Assembly (NCBI GenBank): GCA_004377185.1
Contig: SOIM01000058.1
Span: 131,828-191,288 of the forward strand
Length of the DNA stretch: 59,461 nucleotides
From: Methanomassiliicoccales archaeon
GTDB lineage: Archaea; Thermoplasmatota; Thermoplasmata; RBG-16-68-12; SOIM01
Direction: 5' to 3'
Shown piece after piece: positions 7,623 to 15,488 of this stretch. The stretch's first letter is position 1, and each line of letters starts with the position of its first letter. Under the pieces are notes generated by a model that did no database searches, was not told the origin of the DNA, and saw only the letters and a list, made by a program, of their open reading frames with translations. Position numbers and translations under genes: made by a program.

Positions 7623-8499
7623 AGTCTACCAGAAATACAAGAAGGCCGGGGGGATAGCCAGAGAGGCGAGGGAGCACGCAATTGGCCTCGTGAAGGAAGG
7701 GGCAAGTGTTTTGGAACTGGTTGAGGAAGCCGAGAATCTAATCCGAAGGAGAGGAGCGGAACCCGCATTCCCGATCAATGTAGCCATTGACAGTGTTGCA
7801 GCCCATTTCACCCCCCGTACCGATGACCGAATCAAGCTGGAAAGAGGGAGTATCGTCAAGATAGACGTGGGTGTTCACGTGGACGGGTATATCGGCGACA
7901 CGGCAGAGACTTCCGAAGTGGGAACAAGGAACTGGTCCAGGCTCATTGATGCATCCCAAGTCGCCCTGGATATCGCGATCGAACTAATCAAGCCGGACGC
8001 CCCCATTCGCATGATAGGCGGTGCGATAGAAAGGTCAATCGGGCGGTCGGGTTTCAAGCCCATTTCGAATCTCACTGGACACAATCTAAGGAGGTTCTCC
8101 CTTCACAGCGGGAAGAGCATACCCAACATCATGGACGACACGAAGGACCACGTGCTCCTTGGGGAGGCACTTGCCATAGAGCCGTTTGCCACAAATGGGG
8201 CGGGCAAAGTGGACGGAGGGAAGAGAGGAAACATCTATCGTTTTGTCAAGAAGGGTGACGCAAAGAAACCCAGAGCAAACGAACTGCTTGGCCACATAGA
8301 GAAGAAGTTCAATACACTGCCTTTCGCTGAGAGATGGTGCACAAGGTTCGAGAGAAAAGCTCCTGCATACCTTCAGCGTCTCGTGAGAAGAAGACTTGTC
8401 TATGCCTACCCGATCTTGAGCGATATCGGAAAAGGGAGGGTTTCCCAGGCGGAACACACTGTGATTGTGACCAAGGATGGCTGCGATGTTACGACATGA
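7612..8499 (+). CDS. map: Methionine aminopeptidase, type II
   Basis: A 295-residue type II methionine aminopeptidase that removes the initiator methionine from nascent proteins. The metal ligands are visible in order: Asp in VKIDVGVHVDGY, Asp in GYIGDTAETSEV, His in TGHNLRRFSLHSGKSIPN, Glu in ALAIEPFATNG and Glu in AEHTVIVTKDG. The long insert between the histidine and the final glutamate (residues about 205-275) is the helical subdomain that marks type II. Length matches archaeal homologues. The start codon lies inside the 3' end of the YrdC gene (11-base overlap). Confidence 0.96.
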   Translation: MKNEVYQKYKKAGGIAREAREHAIGLVKEGASVLELVEEAENLIRRRGAEPAFPINVAIDSVAAHFTPRTDDRIKLERGSIVKIDVGVHVDGYIGDTAETSEVGTRNWSRLIDASQVALDIAIELIKPDAPIRMIGGAIERSIGRSGFKPISNLTGHNLRRFSLHSGKSIPNIMDDTKDHVLLGEALAIEPFATNGAGKVDGGKRGNIYRFVKKGDAKKPRANELLGHIEKKFNTLPFAERWCTRFERKAPAYLQRLVRRRLVYAYPILSDIGKGRVSQAEHTVIVTKDGCDVTT

Positions 8500-8623
8500 G
8501 ATTATATGGAAAGACCAGACAGCAGGAATGATTCATGGCTTCACGTTGTACCGGGACGGATTGCCCTTCGGGAGCATTTTTGCCCAAGAACAGCGGAAAA
8601 TGGCCAAAAGGTTTATTATTCAC

Positions 8624-8637
8624 GGAGAAAATTCTCC
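8624..8637. promoter_or_regulatory. Short inverted repeat between TATA box and DUF211 start
   Basis: GGAGAA, two bases, TTCTCC. It lies just after a TATA-like TTTATTATT (8612-8620) and 23 bases before the GTG start, where an archaeal repressor would block transcription. It could be chance; a 6-bp arm is weak. Confidence 0.3.
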
Positions 8638-8659
8638 ATACAAGTCACGGGGATAAACA

Positions 8660-8950
8660 GTGAGTGATATAAAACGAATGGTTCTCGACGTTTTGAAACC
8701 ACACAACCCATCTATTGTTGAATTATCCAAGCGCCTGAGCAACATAAACGGTGTTCTTGGAGTGAACTGCACATTGGAGGAGGTCGATCAGGACACGGAG
8801 AGTATAAAGATAACGATTGAAGGGTCCTCTGTGGATTTTCTGAAGGTCGAGAAAGCGATAAGGGAATGCGGTGCAGTGATACACTCAGTGGACAGCGTTT
8901 CGGCAGGCAAGAAGCTTGTGGAAGAGGTTGAGACACCTCAGGACAGATAG
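8660..8950 (+). CDS. DUF211 family protein
   Basis: A 96-residue protein of the archaeal DUF211 family. It shows the ferredoxin-like alpha-beta pattern: [54 protein letters not shown], then [24 protein letters not shown]211 proteins form multimers and some bind metal ions or small ligands, but no physiological role is settled. Start GTG at 8660 gives the family's usual MSDIKR-like opening. The gene converges on SRP19 and overlaps its 3' end by 13 bases. It is not an obvious member of the upstream aminopeptidase operon: 160 bases and a TATA-like box separate them. Confidence 0.9.
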   Translation: MSDIKRMVLDVLKPHNPSIVELSKRLSNINGVLGVNCTLEEVDQDTESIKITIEGSSVDFLKVEKAIRECGAVIHSVDSVSAGKKLVEEVETPQDR

Positions 8951-9213
8951 CTCTTCAGCTTTTCTGCCACTTTCCTCAACGCTTGGGTCTTGGACTCTCC
9001 AATGGGTATCAGAATCCTACCCTTTCTGTCTTGGGTAGGGTGAGTGCTTCCCTCTTCCAATACTACGTCATAACCAGCATCCGCGGCCGCTTTTGCAATC
9101 AAATCGATTTTCGGTGAGGGCACGGCCAACTTCTTGGGCACCCTTCTACCTTCTTTCCTGCTCTTTCTGGAATCAAAATAGATAGGCCAGATTACCATAC
9201 GATCTCTAGCCAT
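8938..9213 (-). CDS. srp19: Signal recognition particle 19 kDa protein
   Basis: A 91-residue SRP19. It binds 7S RNA and orders it for SRP54 binding in co-translational targeting. The conserved N-terminus [29 protein letters not shown] and the later [18 protein letters not shown] are diagnostic: the WPxYxDxxxxxxEGRRxP core is the SRP19 signature. ATG 9213 is used; a GTG at 9222 overlaps the S8e stop, and an ATG at 9198 would start directly at MVIW. The gene follows S8e in the same transcript with almost no gap, so translation is probably coupled. Confidence 0.95.
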   Translation of the reverse strand: MARDRMVIWPIYFDSRKSRKEGRRVPKKLAVPSPKIDLIAKAAADAGYDVVLEEGSTHPTQDRKGRILIPIGESKTQALRKVAEKLKSYLS

Positions 9214-9218
9214 TGGAA

Positions 9219-9611
9219 TCACTTGGAAGCCTTTTCGAGTACGGCGTTAATCACTCCATCCTGCCCCGGCCTGGAGGTCACCCTTGCCACGCCAATCTCC
9301 GTCTGAATGGTTGCGCCCTTTGTGATTATGTTCCTCTGGACGAAGTGCGGGTTTGCAGCGTTTGTCTTCACTGTGACGATCTTCACTTTCTTCGTCTTCT
9401 TTGTCTTGGGATCCACGACATTGGCATATTCGGCCCCTAGAACTCTTGCCTTGGAGGTCTTCCCCCCCCTTGTCCTGTAGAGCTTGTGCTTGGCGGAACC
9501 CACGGTAGCGTACTGCTGCTCGGTCCCGATCTCGAATTTTCTCTTCTTTCTAGCGTACCTTCTCCTGCCGCCAGACATCTTTCTTCTGGACTTGCCTTGC
9601 CAAAGTGCCAT
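9219..9611 (-). CDS. rps8e: 30S ribosomal protein S8e
   Basis: A 130-residue ribosomal protein S8e. It starts at MALWQGKSRRKMSGGRRR and ends in the beta-barrel region (ANPHFVQRNIITKGATIQT, ARVTSRPGQDG). The frame remains open upstream, but the ATG at 9611 gives the family start and lies 30 bases after an ATTTATA on this strand. It is followed at once by SRP19, linking ribosome and SRP production. Confidence 0.96.
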   Translation of the reverse strand: MALWQGKSRRKMSGGRRRYARKKRKFEIGTEQQYATVGSAKHKLYRTRGGKTSKARVLGAEYANVVDPKTKKTKKVKIVTVKTNAANPHFVQRNIITKGATIQTEIGVARVTSRPGQDGVINAVLEKASK

Positions 9612-9640
9612 GTCTTTCGCCCCTTCAATGATAGGTAGCA

Positions 9641-9647
9641 TATAAAT
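9641..9647 (-). promoter_or_regulatory. TATA box for S8e-SRP19
   Basis: The minus strand reads ATTTATA, with its end 30 bases before the ATG at 9611, which implies a nearly leaderless mRNA. Confidence 0.6.
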
Positions 9648-9705
9648 ACGTTTTCCAATCGAAGCGGGAGCTTGCCTAACATCTCCACTCCCACTGGTAG
9701 AAGTG

Positions 9706-9714
9706 AATATATAC
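9706..9714 (+). promoter_or_regulatory. TATA-like box for the 9817 gene
   Basis: AATATATAC, about 100 bases before the ATG. The inferred leader of about 75 bases carries a strong GGAGGTGA site near 9799-9808. Confidence 0.4.
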
Positions 9715-9816
9715 TGTGGGCTACATGCCGACATTGGTTCTGCTGAGCAGGAATTGAGGATGCACTCGGCGAACCACAATCGAAGACCCTGTTTTCAGGG
9801 AGGAGGTGAGAAGGAA

Positions 9817-10209
9817 ATGACAATACCGTATCAGCCCCCAGGACAGCCGCCTGTTCAGGAACCGCAACCCGTCTCGGAACCACAGCCTGTTTACGCACCA
9901 CCTGTTCCCCCCGTTTACGCACAGCCACAAGGCTTCAAGCTTGAGAACGCTGGAGTCATTCTACTATCTGTTGGCGTAATCCTGATTGGAACCGGGATAA
10001 TCGTCTTGGGACTTGCTCCGGCAGACATAATATTCGATCCTAGCGACATCAGCCCCTTCAGCCCGACAGAGATCAAAATCGGCGTACAAATGACCACACT
10101 GCTCATCGGTTGTGTAATGATTGGAATAGGGACAATGTTGGAGGGAATCGGTGCGGCCGTGACCATAAAGGCCCACTTCGCGCAGCGGGAGGCGCTTAGC
10201 AGGAGATAG
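9817..10209 (+). CDS. Proline-rich small membrane protein
   Basis: A 130-residue protein. The first 35 residues are a disordered proline/glutamine segment with repeated QP and VYAPP/VYAQP units. Two membrane helices follow, near residues 43-66 (GVILLSVGVILIGTGIIVLGLAP) and 88-113 (LLIGCVMIGIGTMLEGIGAAV), joined by a loop with DPSDISPFSPTE. The Pro-rich part is probably cytoplasmic, as is the short basic C-terminus (AQREALSRR). The ATG is decided by a near-perfect ribosome site (GGAGGTGA) about 8 bases upstream; the in-frame extension to 9703 is not credible because it would cross the TATA box. No known family. It is convergent with the phosphoesterase gene. Confidence 0.75.
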   Translation: MTIPYQPPGQPPVQEPQPVSEPQPVYAPPVPPVYAQPQGFKLENAGVILLSVGVILIGTGIIVLGLAPADIIFDPSDISPFSPTEIKIGVQMTTLLIGCVMIGIGTMLEGIGAAVTIKAHFAQREALSRR

Positions 10210-10227
10210 CACGCATCTCTTGGATGT

Positions 10228-10854
10228 CTATCCCAGCATCTCCACGTCTATACTTGTATTAGTCCGAACCACTGCTGCATATCCCTCTCTTGCTGATCCA
10301 GGATTCAAGTAGACCGTTTCTTCTTCTCGCAACCCCTTGGCCTCGTGGATGTGTCCAAAGACAGCCAGCTTCGGGTTGAACTTCTCGATTATTCTCATGA
10401 TGGACTTGCTCCCCAAAGGTCCAGTAAACGTAGTGCCGTCAAGGACTCCATAAGGGGGAGTGTGAGTCACCAAAATGGCGTTTCTTTCCATTACTGAAGA
10501 GAGAGACTCATATATCAGTTCGTCAGGGACCTCGAAGAGCGTGTCAAAGGGTGTGGGGGGCGAGGCCCCGAAGCCCACGAAGGTTTCGTCAGTGATAGTC
10601 ACTTTCTTTCCATGGAGATTGGCCTTCAGCTCATCCAGCAATTCAAGAATCGCAGGAGGATCGCAATTCCCCGGTACGGCCAACGTCCTCACATCCAGGC
10701 TCCCGAAGAAATCCCTAGCGAATGTTATTGGGCCGAAATGAGTTATATCTCCACAGACAATCAGCAGTTCGGGATCCAGCTCATCAATCCAGCTGTGAAC
10801 CTGTCTTACTCCCCAGTCCGAACCGTGAATATCTGAAATGGTCAGTATTCTCAT
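10228..10854 (-). CDS. Metallophosphoesterase (calcineurin-like)
   Basis: A 208-residue phosphoesterase of the MJ0936/YfcE type. Motifs in order: ISDIHGSDWG (DxH), VCGDITHFG (GD), VPGNCDPP (GN.D), VTHTPPYG (H) and VFGHIHEAKG (GHxH), so both metal sites are complete. These small archaeal enzymes cleave phosphodiesters such as bis-p-nitrophenyl phosphate or 2',3'-cyclic nucleotides in vitro; the cellular substrate is not known. It is the last gene of a minus-strand run after CTP synthase, aIF2-beta and a presenilin-like protease, 13 bases after the protease stop. Confidence 0.93.
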   Translation of the reverse strand: MRILTISDIHGSDWGVRQVHSWIDELDPELLIVCGDITHFGPITFARDFFGSLDVRTLAVPGNCDPPAILELLDELKANLHGKKVTITDETFVGFGASPPTPFDTLFEVPDELIYESLSSVMERNAILVTHTPPYGVLDGTTFTGPLGSKSIMRIIEKFNPKLAVFGHIHEAKGLREEETVYLNPGSAREGYAAVVRTNTSIDVEMLG

Positions 10855-10867
10855 GGTACACCCTTGA

Positions 10868-11815
10868 TCAGATCAATCCGAACGTGAAGTCGCCCGGATA
10901 GAACACCAGGTAAGACAGCAGATATCCCAGAATGGCCCCACCATTCATGAGAGGGAGACCGGCTTGAGGATTCCCCTTCATGACGAAACGCATCAAGACG
11001 AGGAACCCTCCCAAACACCCAAGAAGGGTGAACACTGCCACGAAGATGTTCGGAAAGGGTCCGAGGCCTCCCGAACTCGGAAGCCATCGGAATGCGGAGA
11101 CAACCAGAACTCCAGGTATCACAATGTCACCCAGACCCATGAACGTGGCGTCCCTCTCCTCCTTCTTCTCGATCTGGGCCTTCAGGCTTTTCTGTTTACG
11201 AAAGGAATATCCTTTCTTTGTCGGCACGACCAACAGAACGGGAAGCCTCTCTTGGGTGACCGCGTCCGCGAGGGTTATCATATGCTTGGTCTTGTAGACA
11301 GAAATCGCATCATAGATGGCCAAGAGAATCAGCAGGACAAAGACTGGCAGTATCAAGAGTGATATTCCAAGAATCGAAGCCACGGCCGCGGCAACACACA
11401 CGCCAACGAAATCGACCACGTACCACTCCGGGTATTTGTAGAGTAGGACAATCACCACGATTGCCAGGCATATGCCCAAGATGAACGCGACGGTTGCAGC
11501 TGTATCCGGGTCCACTCCCATGTAACCCAGAACCAGAAAGATTACTACGTGAAAGACCATCAAAGTCGTAAGGCCGAAAGCACCCAGGATGAGGTGTTTC
11601 AAAGCTCTTTCCCTCTTGATCTTGACCACAAAGAGGATTATCCCGGTCATAATGAGTATTAATCCAACATAGAGAAGCACATTGGAAACATCACCGGGAT
11701 CGCTGAAAACCTCCAAGTCCGCCTGGACGAATGGGAGGGCCAACAGAAGTGCGACGGACTGGGCGATTACGAGAAACACTGCCAATGTGACAACAGAAGA
11801 GAGTCTTCCCTCCAT
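10868..11815 (-). CDS. Presenilin-like intramembrane aspartyl protease (PSH type)
   Basis: A 315-residue polytopic protein with about nine hydrophobic helices. The two GxGD-protease aspartates are present: IYDAISVYKTKHM (YD motif) near residue 173 and FMGLGDIVIPG (GxGD) near residue 226. A PAL-like turn appears as AGLPLMNGG in the last but one helix. A cytoplasmic loop of about 50 charged residues lies between the aspartates, as in archaeal homologues. These enzymes cut transmembrane segments inside the bilayer; archaeal substrates are largely unknown. The ATG at 11815 follows the aIF2-beta stop with one base between (TAG-G-ATG), so translation is coupled. The 17 extra upstream residues of the open frame would overlap aIF2-beta and are rejected. 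Confidence 0.87.
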   Translation of the reverse strand: MEGRLSSVVTLAVFLVIAQSVALLLALPFVQADLEVFSDPGDVSNVLLYVGLILIMTGIILFVVKIKRERALKHLILGAFGLTTLMVFHVVIFLVLGYMGVDPDTAATVAFILGICLAIVVIVLLYKYPEWYVVDFVGVCVAAAVASILGISLLILPVFVLLILLAIYDAISVYKTKHMITLADAVTQERLPVLLVVPTKKGYSFRKQKSLKAQIEKKEERDATFMGLGDIVIPGVLVVSAFRWLPSSGGLGPFPNIFVAVFTLLGCLGGFLVLMRFVMKGNPQAGLPLMNGGAILGYLLSYLVFYPGDFTFGLI

Positions 11816-11816
11816 C

Positions 11817-12437
11817 CTACTCCCTTGCAATTCTTGCGAAAGCGATGTTACCAGAAATCTTTTCAATGTGGATCTTCACGATGTTGCCCTTGGCGGTACC
11901 GGGCACAAAGATCGTGTACTTGTCAATCTTGGCGATCCCATCCCCTCTCCTCCCGATGTCCATTATCATGACCTCGTAGACCTTGCCCTCCTCCAAAGCC
12001 TTCTCCTGGATAGGTCCGCTTCCCTTCCTCACTTCCACTGGTCTGTGGGCACCACACGCATCGCACTCGAGAATGGTGATCCTCTCCGCCTTCACGATCC
12101 GTGTATCAGGTCGCTTGCATTCGGAACAGAGAACATAGGTCTCCACATACCCCCTTATCCTGTCCTCTATCTTTGAAGGAGAGACTCTTCCCTTGAAAAC
12201 GGCCCTCCTTCCGTCGATCGTCCCTGCGGTCCCAAGTTCACGCAGAAGATATGCCAGGACCTGTTGGGGTTCCCTGTTTATACCGTGGCAGACGTCTTCA
12301 AAATTCCTCAGAACTGTGGTCTTGCCCTCGATGAACACGTTGACATCAGGAATCCTGAACCTCTCATGAGTGGTCACGTTGGTGGGAAGTCCTTCCCTGG
12401 CTCTTTTCAGAAGATCATCATAACTCTGTTCAGCCAT
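11817..12437 (-). CDS. Translation initiation factor aIF2 subunit beta with C-terminal TRAM domain
   Basis: A 206-residue protein. Residues 1-135 are aIF2-beta: YDDLLKRAREGLP, a central domain with VLRNFEDVCHGINREPQQVLAYLLRELGTAGTIDG, and a zinc finger with CSEC then ECDACG. Residues about 145-206 are a TRAM domain (EEGKVYEVMIMDIGRRGDGIAKI, VFVPG-like IFVPGTAKG, VKIHIEKISGNIAFARI), an RNA-binding fold. aIF2 carries initiator tRNA to the small ribosomal subunit; the TRAM adds an RNA contact and makes the protein longer than the usual 135-140 residues. I recall TRAM-fused forms in some euryarchaea. The start is taken at 12437 by homology; the frame is open 78 bases further back into the CTP synthase gene end. 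Confidence 0.92.
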   Translation of the reverse strand: MAEQSYDDLLKRAREGLPTNVTTHERFRIPDVNVFIEGKTTVLRNFEDVCHGINREPQQVLAYLLRELGTAGTIDGRRAVFKGRVSPSKIEDRIRGYVETYVLCSECKRPDTRIVKAERITILECDACGAHRPVEVRKGSGPIQEKALEEGKVYEVMIMDIGRRGDGIAKIDKYTIFVPGTAKGNIVKIHIEKISGNIAFARIARE

Positions 12438-12465
12438 CGCTGTCAGACCAAAAGATTGCTCTATG

Positions 12466-14076
12466 CTAATAATCTTTGCCATCCCTGTAATCGATAGCGG
12501 CTCTGACAAGTCCAAGATGCAGCCGGGAGGGGTTCAAGGGTCTGGATTTGAACTCGGGATGGAACTGAGAGGCTACGAAATACCTGTGGCCCTGCAACTC
12601 GGCAATCTCCATCCTCCTGCCGTCCAAGGACCGCCCGGTGTATTTGAGCCCCGCCTCCTCTATACGTTCGATGTACTCTGGGTTTATCTCAAACCGATGC
12701 CTGTGCCTTTCCTTGATTCTGTTGGACTGATAGAGTTCATAGGCCTTAGAGCCTTCCTGGACCATCGCCTCATGCACACCCAGTCTCATGGTTGCTCCCT
12801 TGTCTTCCACTCCTATCTGTTCCGGAAGAAGGTCGACCACTGGATACTTGGTCTCTGGATCGAACTCCGAGCTGTTCGCCCCTTCCAGACCCAGGACGTT
12901 CCTGCAGAACTCTATGGTTGCCAGTTGGAAACCAAGACATACACCGAAGAAGGGTTTTCCATTCTCTCTCGCATACTTGGCAGAGATAATCTTCCCCTCC
13001 GTTCCCCTCTCACCGAACCCCCCAGGAACAAGGATCCCGTGAACATCCTCAAAGACCTTGGTGGAATTGCCTTTTTCCAGGTCCTCGGCCTCAACCCAGA
13101 CTAGATTCACTTTGTTCTTGGTCTCGGAGGAACAGTGGTGCAGAGCCTCTACGTGGCTAATGTAGGAATCTATCAGATGGGTGTATTTCCCCACGATTGC
13201 GATGTTCACCTCCCCCTCCGGGTTGTCCAGGTTGTTGAGGAAGCCCTTCCAGCTCGTTAGATTCTGCTCTTGAGAACCGATAGCGAATTGCTTGATTATC
13301 AGGTCGGTCAGCCCCTGGTCCTCGAGAATGATTGGCACCTGGTAAATCGAGATGGCATCCGGAGCGCTTATGACGCCCTCCACAGGCACGTCACAAAACA
13401 TAGAGATCTTGCTCTTTATTGACTTTGAGAGAGGTCTTTCACCTCTTGCTATTATTACGTCTGGCTTGATCCCCACAGCTCTTAGCTCCTTGACCGAGTG
13501 CTGGGTCGGTTTGGTCTTTTGCTCTCCCACCACGCCCAAAATGGGAACCAAAGTGGTGTGAATGTAGATGCAGTTCTGTCTGCCCACGTCCATAGAGAGT
13601 TGACGAACCGCTTCCAGGAACGGCATGGACTCTATGTCACCCACCGTCCCGCCCAATTCCACCAGGACAACATCCAATCCATCCCTCTCTCCCACGCTCA
13701 CGATTTCCTTCTTGATTTCGTCAGTTATGTGCGGGATGATCTGGACAGTCTGGCCAAGATAGTCTCCCCTTCTCTCCTTCTGTATGACTTCCCGGTACAC
13801 CTTGCCCGTGGTAATGTTGTGGTCCGTCCTCAGATTGGCGTCCAGAAACCTTTCGTAATTCCCGAGGTCAAGATCAACCTCGCTGCCATCGTCCAGTACG
13901 AACACTTCACCGTGCTGGAAAGGGTTCATCGTTCCTGCATCACAATTCAAGTAGGGATCAATCTTGACTGCGGTTACCTGGAGCCCCCTCGCCTTCAGCA
14001 ACATTCCGAGCGAAGAGGTTGTTATTCCCTTCCCCAGACCTGACAAAACGCCCCCCGTGACTATCACGTATTTCAT
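12466..14076 (-). CDS. pyrG: CTP synthase
   Basis: A 536-residue CTP synthase that aminates UTP with glutamine-derived ammonia and ATP. The N-terminal synthase domain opens [21 protein letters not shown] (P-loop) and has [21 protein letters not shown] and [14 protein letters not shown]. The glutaminase domain has [15 protein letters not shown], the catalytic Cys in [11 protein letters not shown], and His-Pro-Glu at FHPEF near the end. All catalytic residues are present and the length is normal. It heads a minus-strand run with aIF2-beta, the presenilin-like protease and the phosphoesterase, from a TATA-like CTTTAAA at 14111-14117. Confidence 0.98.
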   Translation of the reverse strand: MKYVIVTGGVLSGLGKGITTSSLGMLLKARGLQVTAVKIDPYLNCDAGTMNPFQHGEVFVLDDGSEVDLDLGNYERFLDANLRTDHNITTGKVYREVIQKERRGDYLGQTVQIIPHITDEIKKEIVSVGERDGLDVVLVELGGTVGDIESMPFLEAVRQLSMDVGRQNCIYIHTTLVPILGVVGEQKTKPTQHSVKELRAVGIKPDVIIARGERPLSKSIKSKISMFCDVPVEGVISAPDAISIYQVPIILEDQGLTDLIIKQFAIGSQEQNLTSWKGFLNNLDNPEGEVNIAIVGKYTHLIDSYISHVEALHHCSSETKNKVNLVWVEAEDLEKGNSTKVFEDVHGILVPGGFGERGTEGKIISAKYARENGKPFFGVCLGFQLATIEFCRNVLGLEGANSSEFDPETKYPVVDLLPEQIGVEDKGATMRLGVHEAMVQEGSKAYELYQSNRIKERHRHRFEINPEYIERIEEAGLKYTGRSLDGRRMEIAELQGHRYFVASQFHPEFKSRPLNPSRLHLGLVRAAIDYRDGKDY

Positions 14077-14110
14077 TTCCTCACGGGATTCGTCAAACGT
14101 TCATGTTCGA

Positions 14111-14117
14111 TTTAAAG
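14111..14117 (-). promoter_or_regulatory. TATA-like box for pyrG operon
   Basis: The minus strand reads CTTTAAA, with its end 35 bases before the pyrG ATG; the transcript would have a leader of about 10 bases. Confidence 0.45.
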
Positions 14118-14129
14118 CTTATGTTCGCG

Positions 14130-15488
14130 CTATCCGATAATCAAGACATCTTCGAACCGGACAGAGGGCGAGATTATCCCCAGTGCCCCTATGGATCCCT
14201 TCATCCTTCTCCTGTCATCACCAACACCAGATATATTGGAGAGGAGCTCGGGAAAATTGCCAGTGATCATGACGGACGTCACAGGGTGTGATATTTCTCC
14301 ATTCTCGATTCGGAGGAGCCTGGGCGAGGATACCGAGAAATCGCCAGAGGCAGGATTGGACGTATGAGCACCGAGAACGCTGTGAACCAGAATGCCATCA
14401 CTTGTCTCAGCTATCAGGTCGTCCACTGGTTTCCCGGACCCTTCTAGCACGAAGTTCCTTGCGGAGGTTCGTGGGGGGTATTTGAACTGTCTGATATTGC
14501 TGAGCCTGGCAACTTTCATCGCGCTGCTCGTGGTCTTTTCAGCATATTCCGAAGCAACGAGACCATCATAAAGGAAGGATTCGAGTTTTCCTTTGACTAT
14601 GAGATCCGTTCGTGAGGAGGGTGTTCCCTCATCGTCCATCATTCCTGAGTTGGGGCCGTTGGGCATCTTCGGATCGTCGAAGAAGGATATTCCTTCATCG
14701 GCCACCGTCTCTCCCATTCTGTCGGAATACACGCTCTCTCCCTTCCTGGCCCTGTCTGCGTAAAGCGCCGGCACCAGTACGAACTCCATCATGCTCCTGA
14801 GTGCTAAAGGGTGAAAGAGCACGGTCATTTTTCCTCCCTCCATCTTCTTTGGATTGGACGTGTCCAGCGTCCACCGAGCAGAACGTTTTCCTATCTCGGA
14901 GAAATCGGCGTCCATTTGCTTCGACCAGTACGTTTCCGTTCCGGTCGAGACACCATTCCTCTTCAGCACGGTATCTACTTCGGCGAAAAGATAGGTCACC
15001 CTGTCCTCTGCCTCGAGACCTTGGGAATTTGCCACATAGAGAGTCTCCACACCATATCTAACCCTGCCACCAGTGACGTTTATCTCCTTGTCGACCTCCA
15101 ACGCTCCCCTTATCCCTTCCTCACAAGCCCGCACCCCGTAGTCCAAAGGTAGATCGGCCAACCTTCTGTCGTATGTCTTCTCCACCTCGGAGGTCTTTGC
15201 CCCTGAGGGGAAACCGAATTCCTTCAGTTCCTTCCCGAGTCGTGAAATGGACAAGGCTTTCTCCACAGGCGCATCATCGTTGTTCATGTTGGTCGTGAAG
15301 GAGAAGCCTAATCTGTGGTCCTTCATTACTCGCAGCCCTCGTCCAACAGAAATCTCAGCCGTAGCCAGCTTGACGTAGTTCTTCTCCAACTTGTGTTCGA
15401 GTCCCCTTCTCTCCAAAATGCAGGCCTCAGCATCATCGGCCCCTGCTTCGAGGGCTTTCTTGACCAGACGGACGCAGTTGTCCAACAT
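14130..15488 (-). CDS. tldE: TldE/PmbA family protease subunit
   Basis: A 452-residue PmbA (TldE) family protein, partner of the metalloprotease TldD. Motifs: CVRLVKKALEAGADDAEACILERRGLE at the start, GRGLRVMKDHRLGFSFTTN, and the C-terminal VLEGSGKPVDDLIAETSDGILVHSVLGAHTSNPASGDFSVSS, which is the PmbA signature. It lacks the HExxxH zinc site of TldD, as expected. TldD/TldE degrade unfolded peptides and process peptide natural products in bacteria; archaeal targets are unknown. The start at 15488 overlaps the TldD stop by one base (ATG/TGA sharing), so the two are coupled. Confidence 0.94.
   Translation of the reverse strand: MLDNCVRLVKKALEAGADDAEACILERRGLEHKLEKNYVKLATAEISVGRGLRVMKDHRLGFSFTTNMNNDDAPVEKALSISRLGKELKEFGFPSGAKTSEVEKTYDRRLADLPLDYGVRACEEGIRGALEVDKEINVTGGRVRYGVETLYVANSQGLEAEDRVTYLFAEVDTVLKRNGVSTGTETYWSKQMDADFSEIGKRSARWTLDTSNPKKMEGGKMTVLFHPLALRSMMEFVLVPALYADRARKGESVYSDRMGETVADEGISFFDDPKMPNGPNSGMMDDEGTPSSRTDLIVKGKLESFLYDGLVASEYAEKTTSSAMKVARLSNIRQFKYPPRTSARNFVLEGSGKPVDDLIAETSDGILVHSVLGAHTSNPASGDFSVSSPRLLRIENGEISHPVTSVMITGNFPELLSNISGVGDDRRRMKGSIGALGIISPSVRFEDVLIIG

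Noticed and set aside
12463-13104. 213-residue plus-strand frame opposite CTP synthase
   Set aside because: Complement of the CTP synthase catalytic region; no ribosome site.
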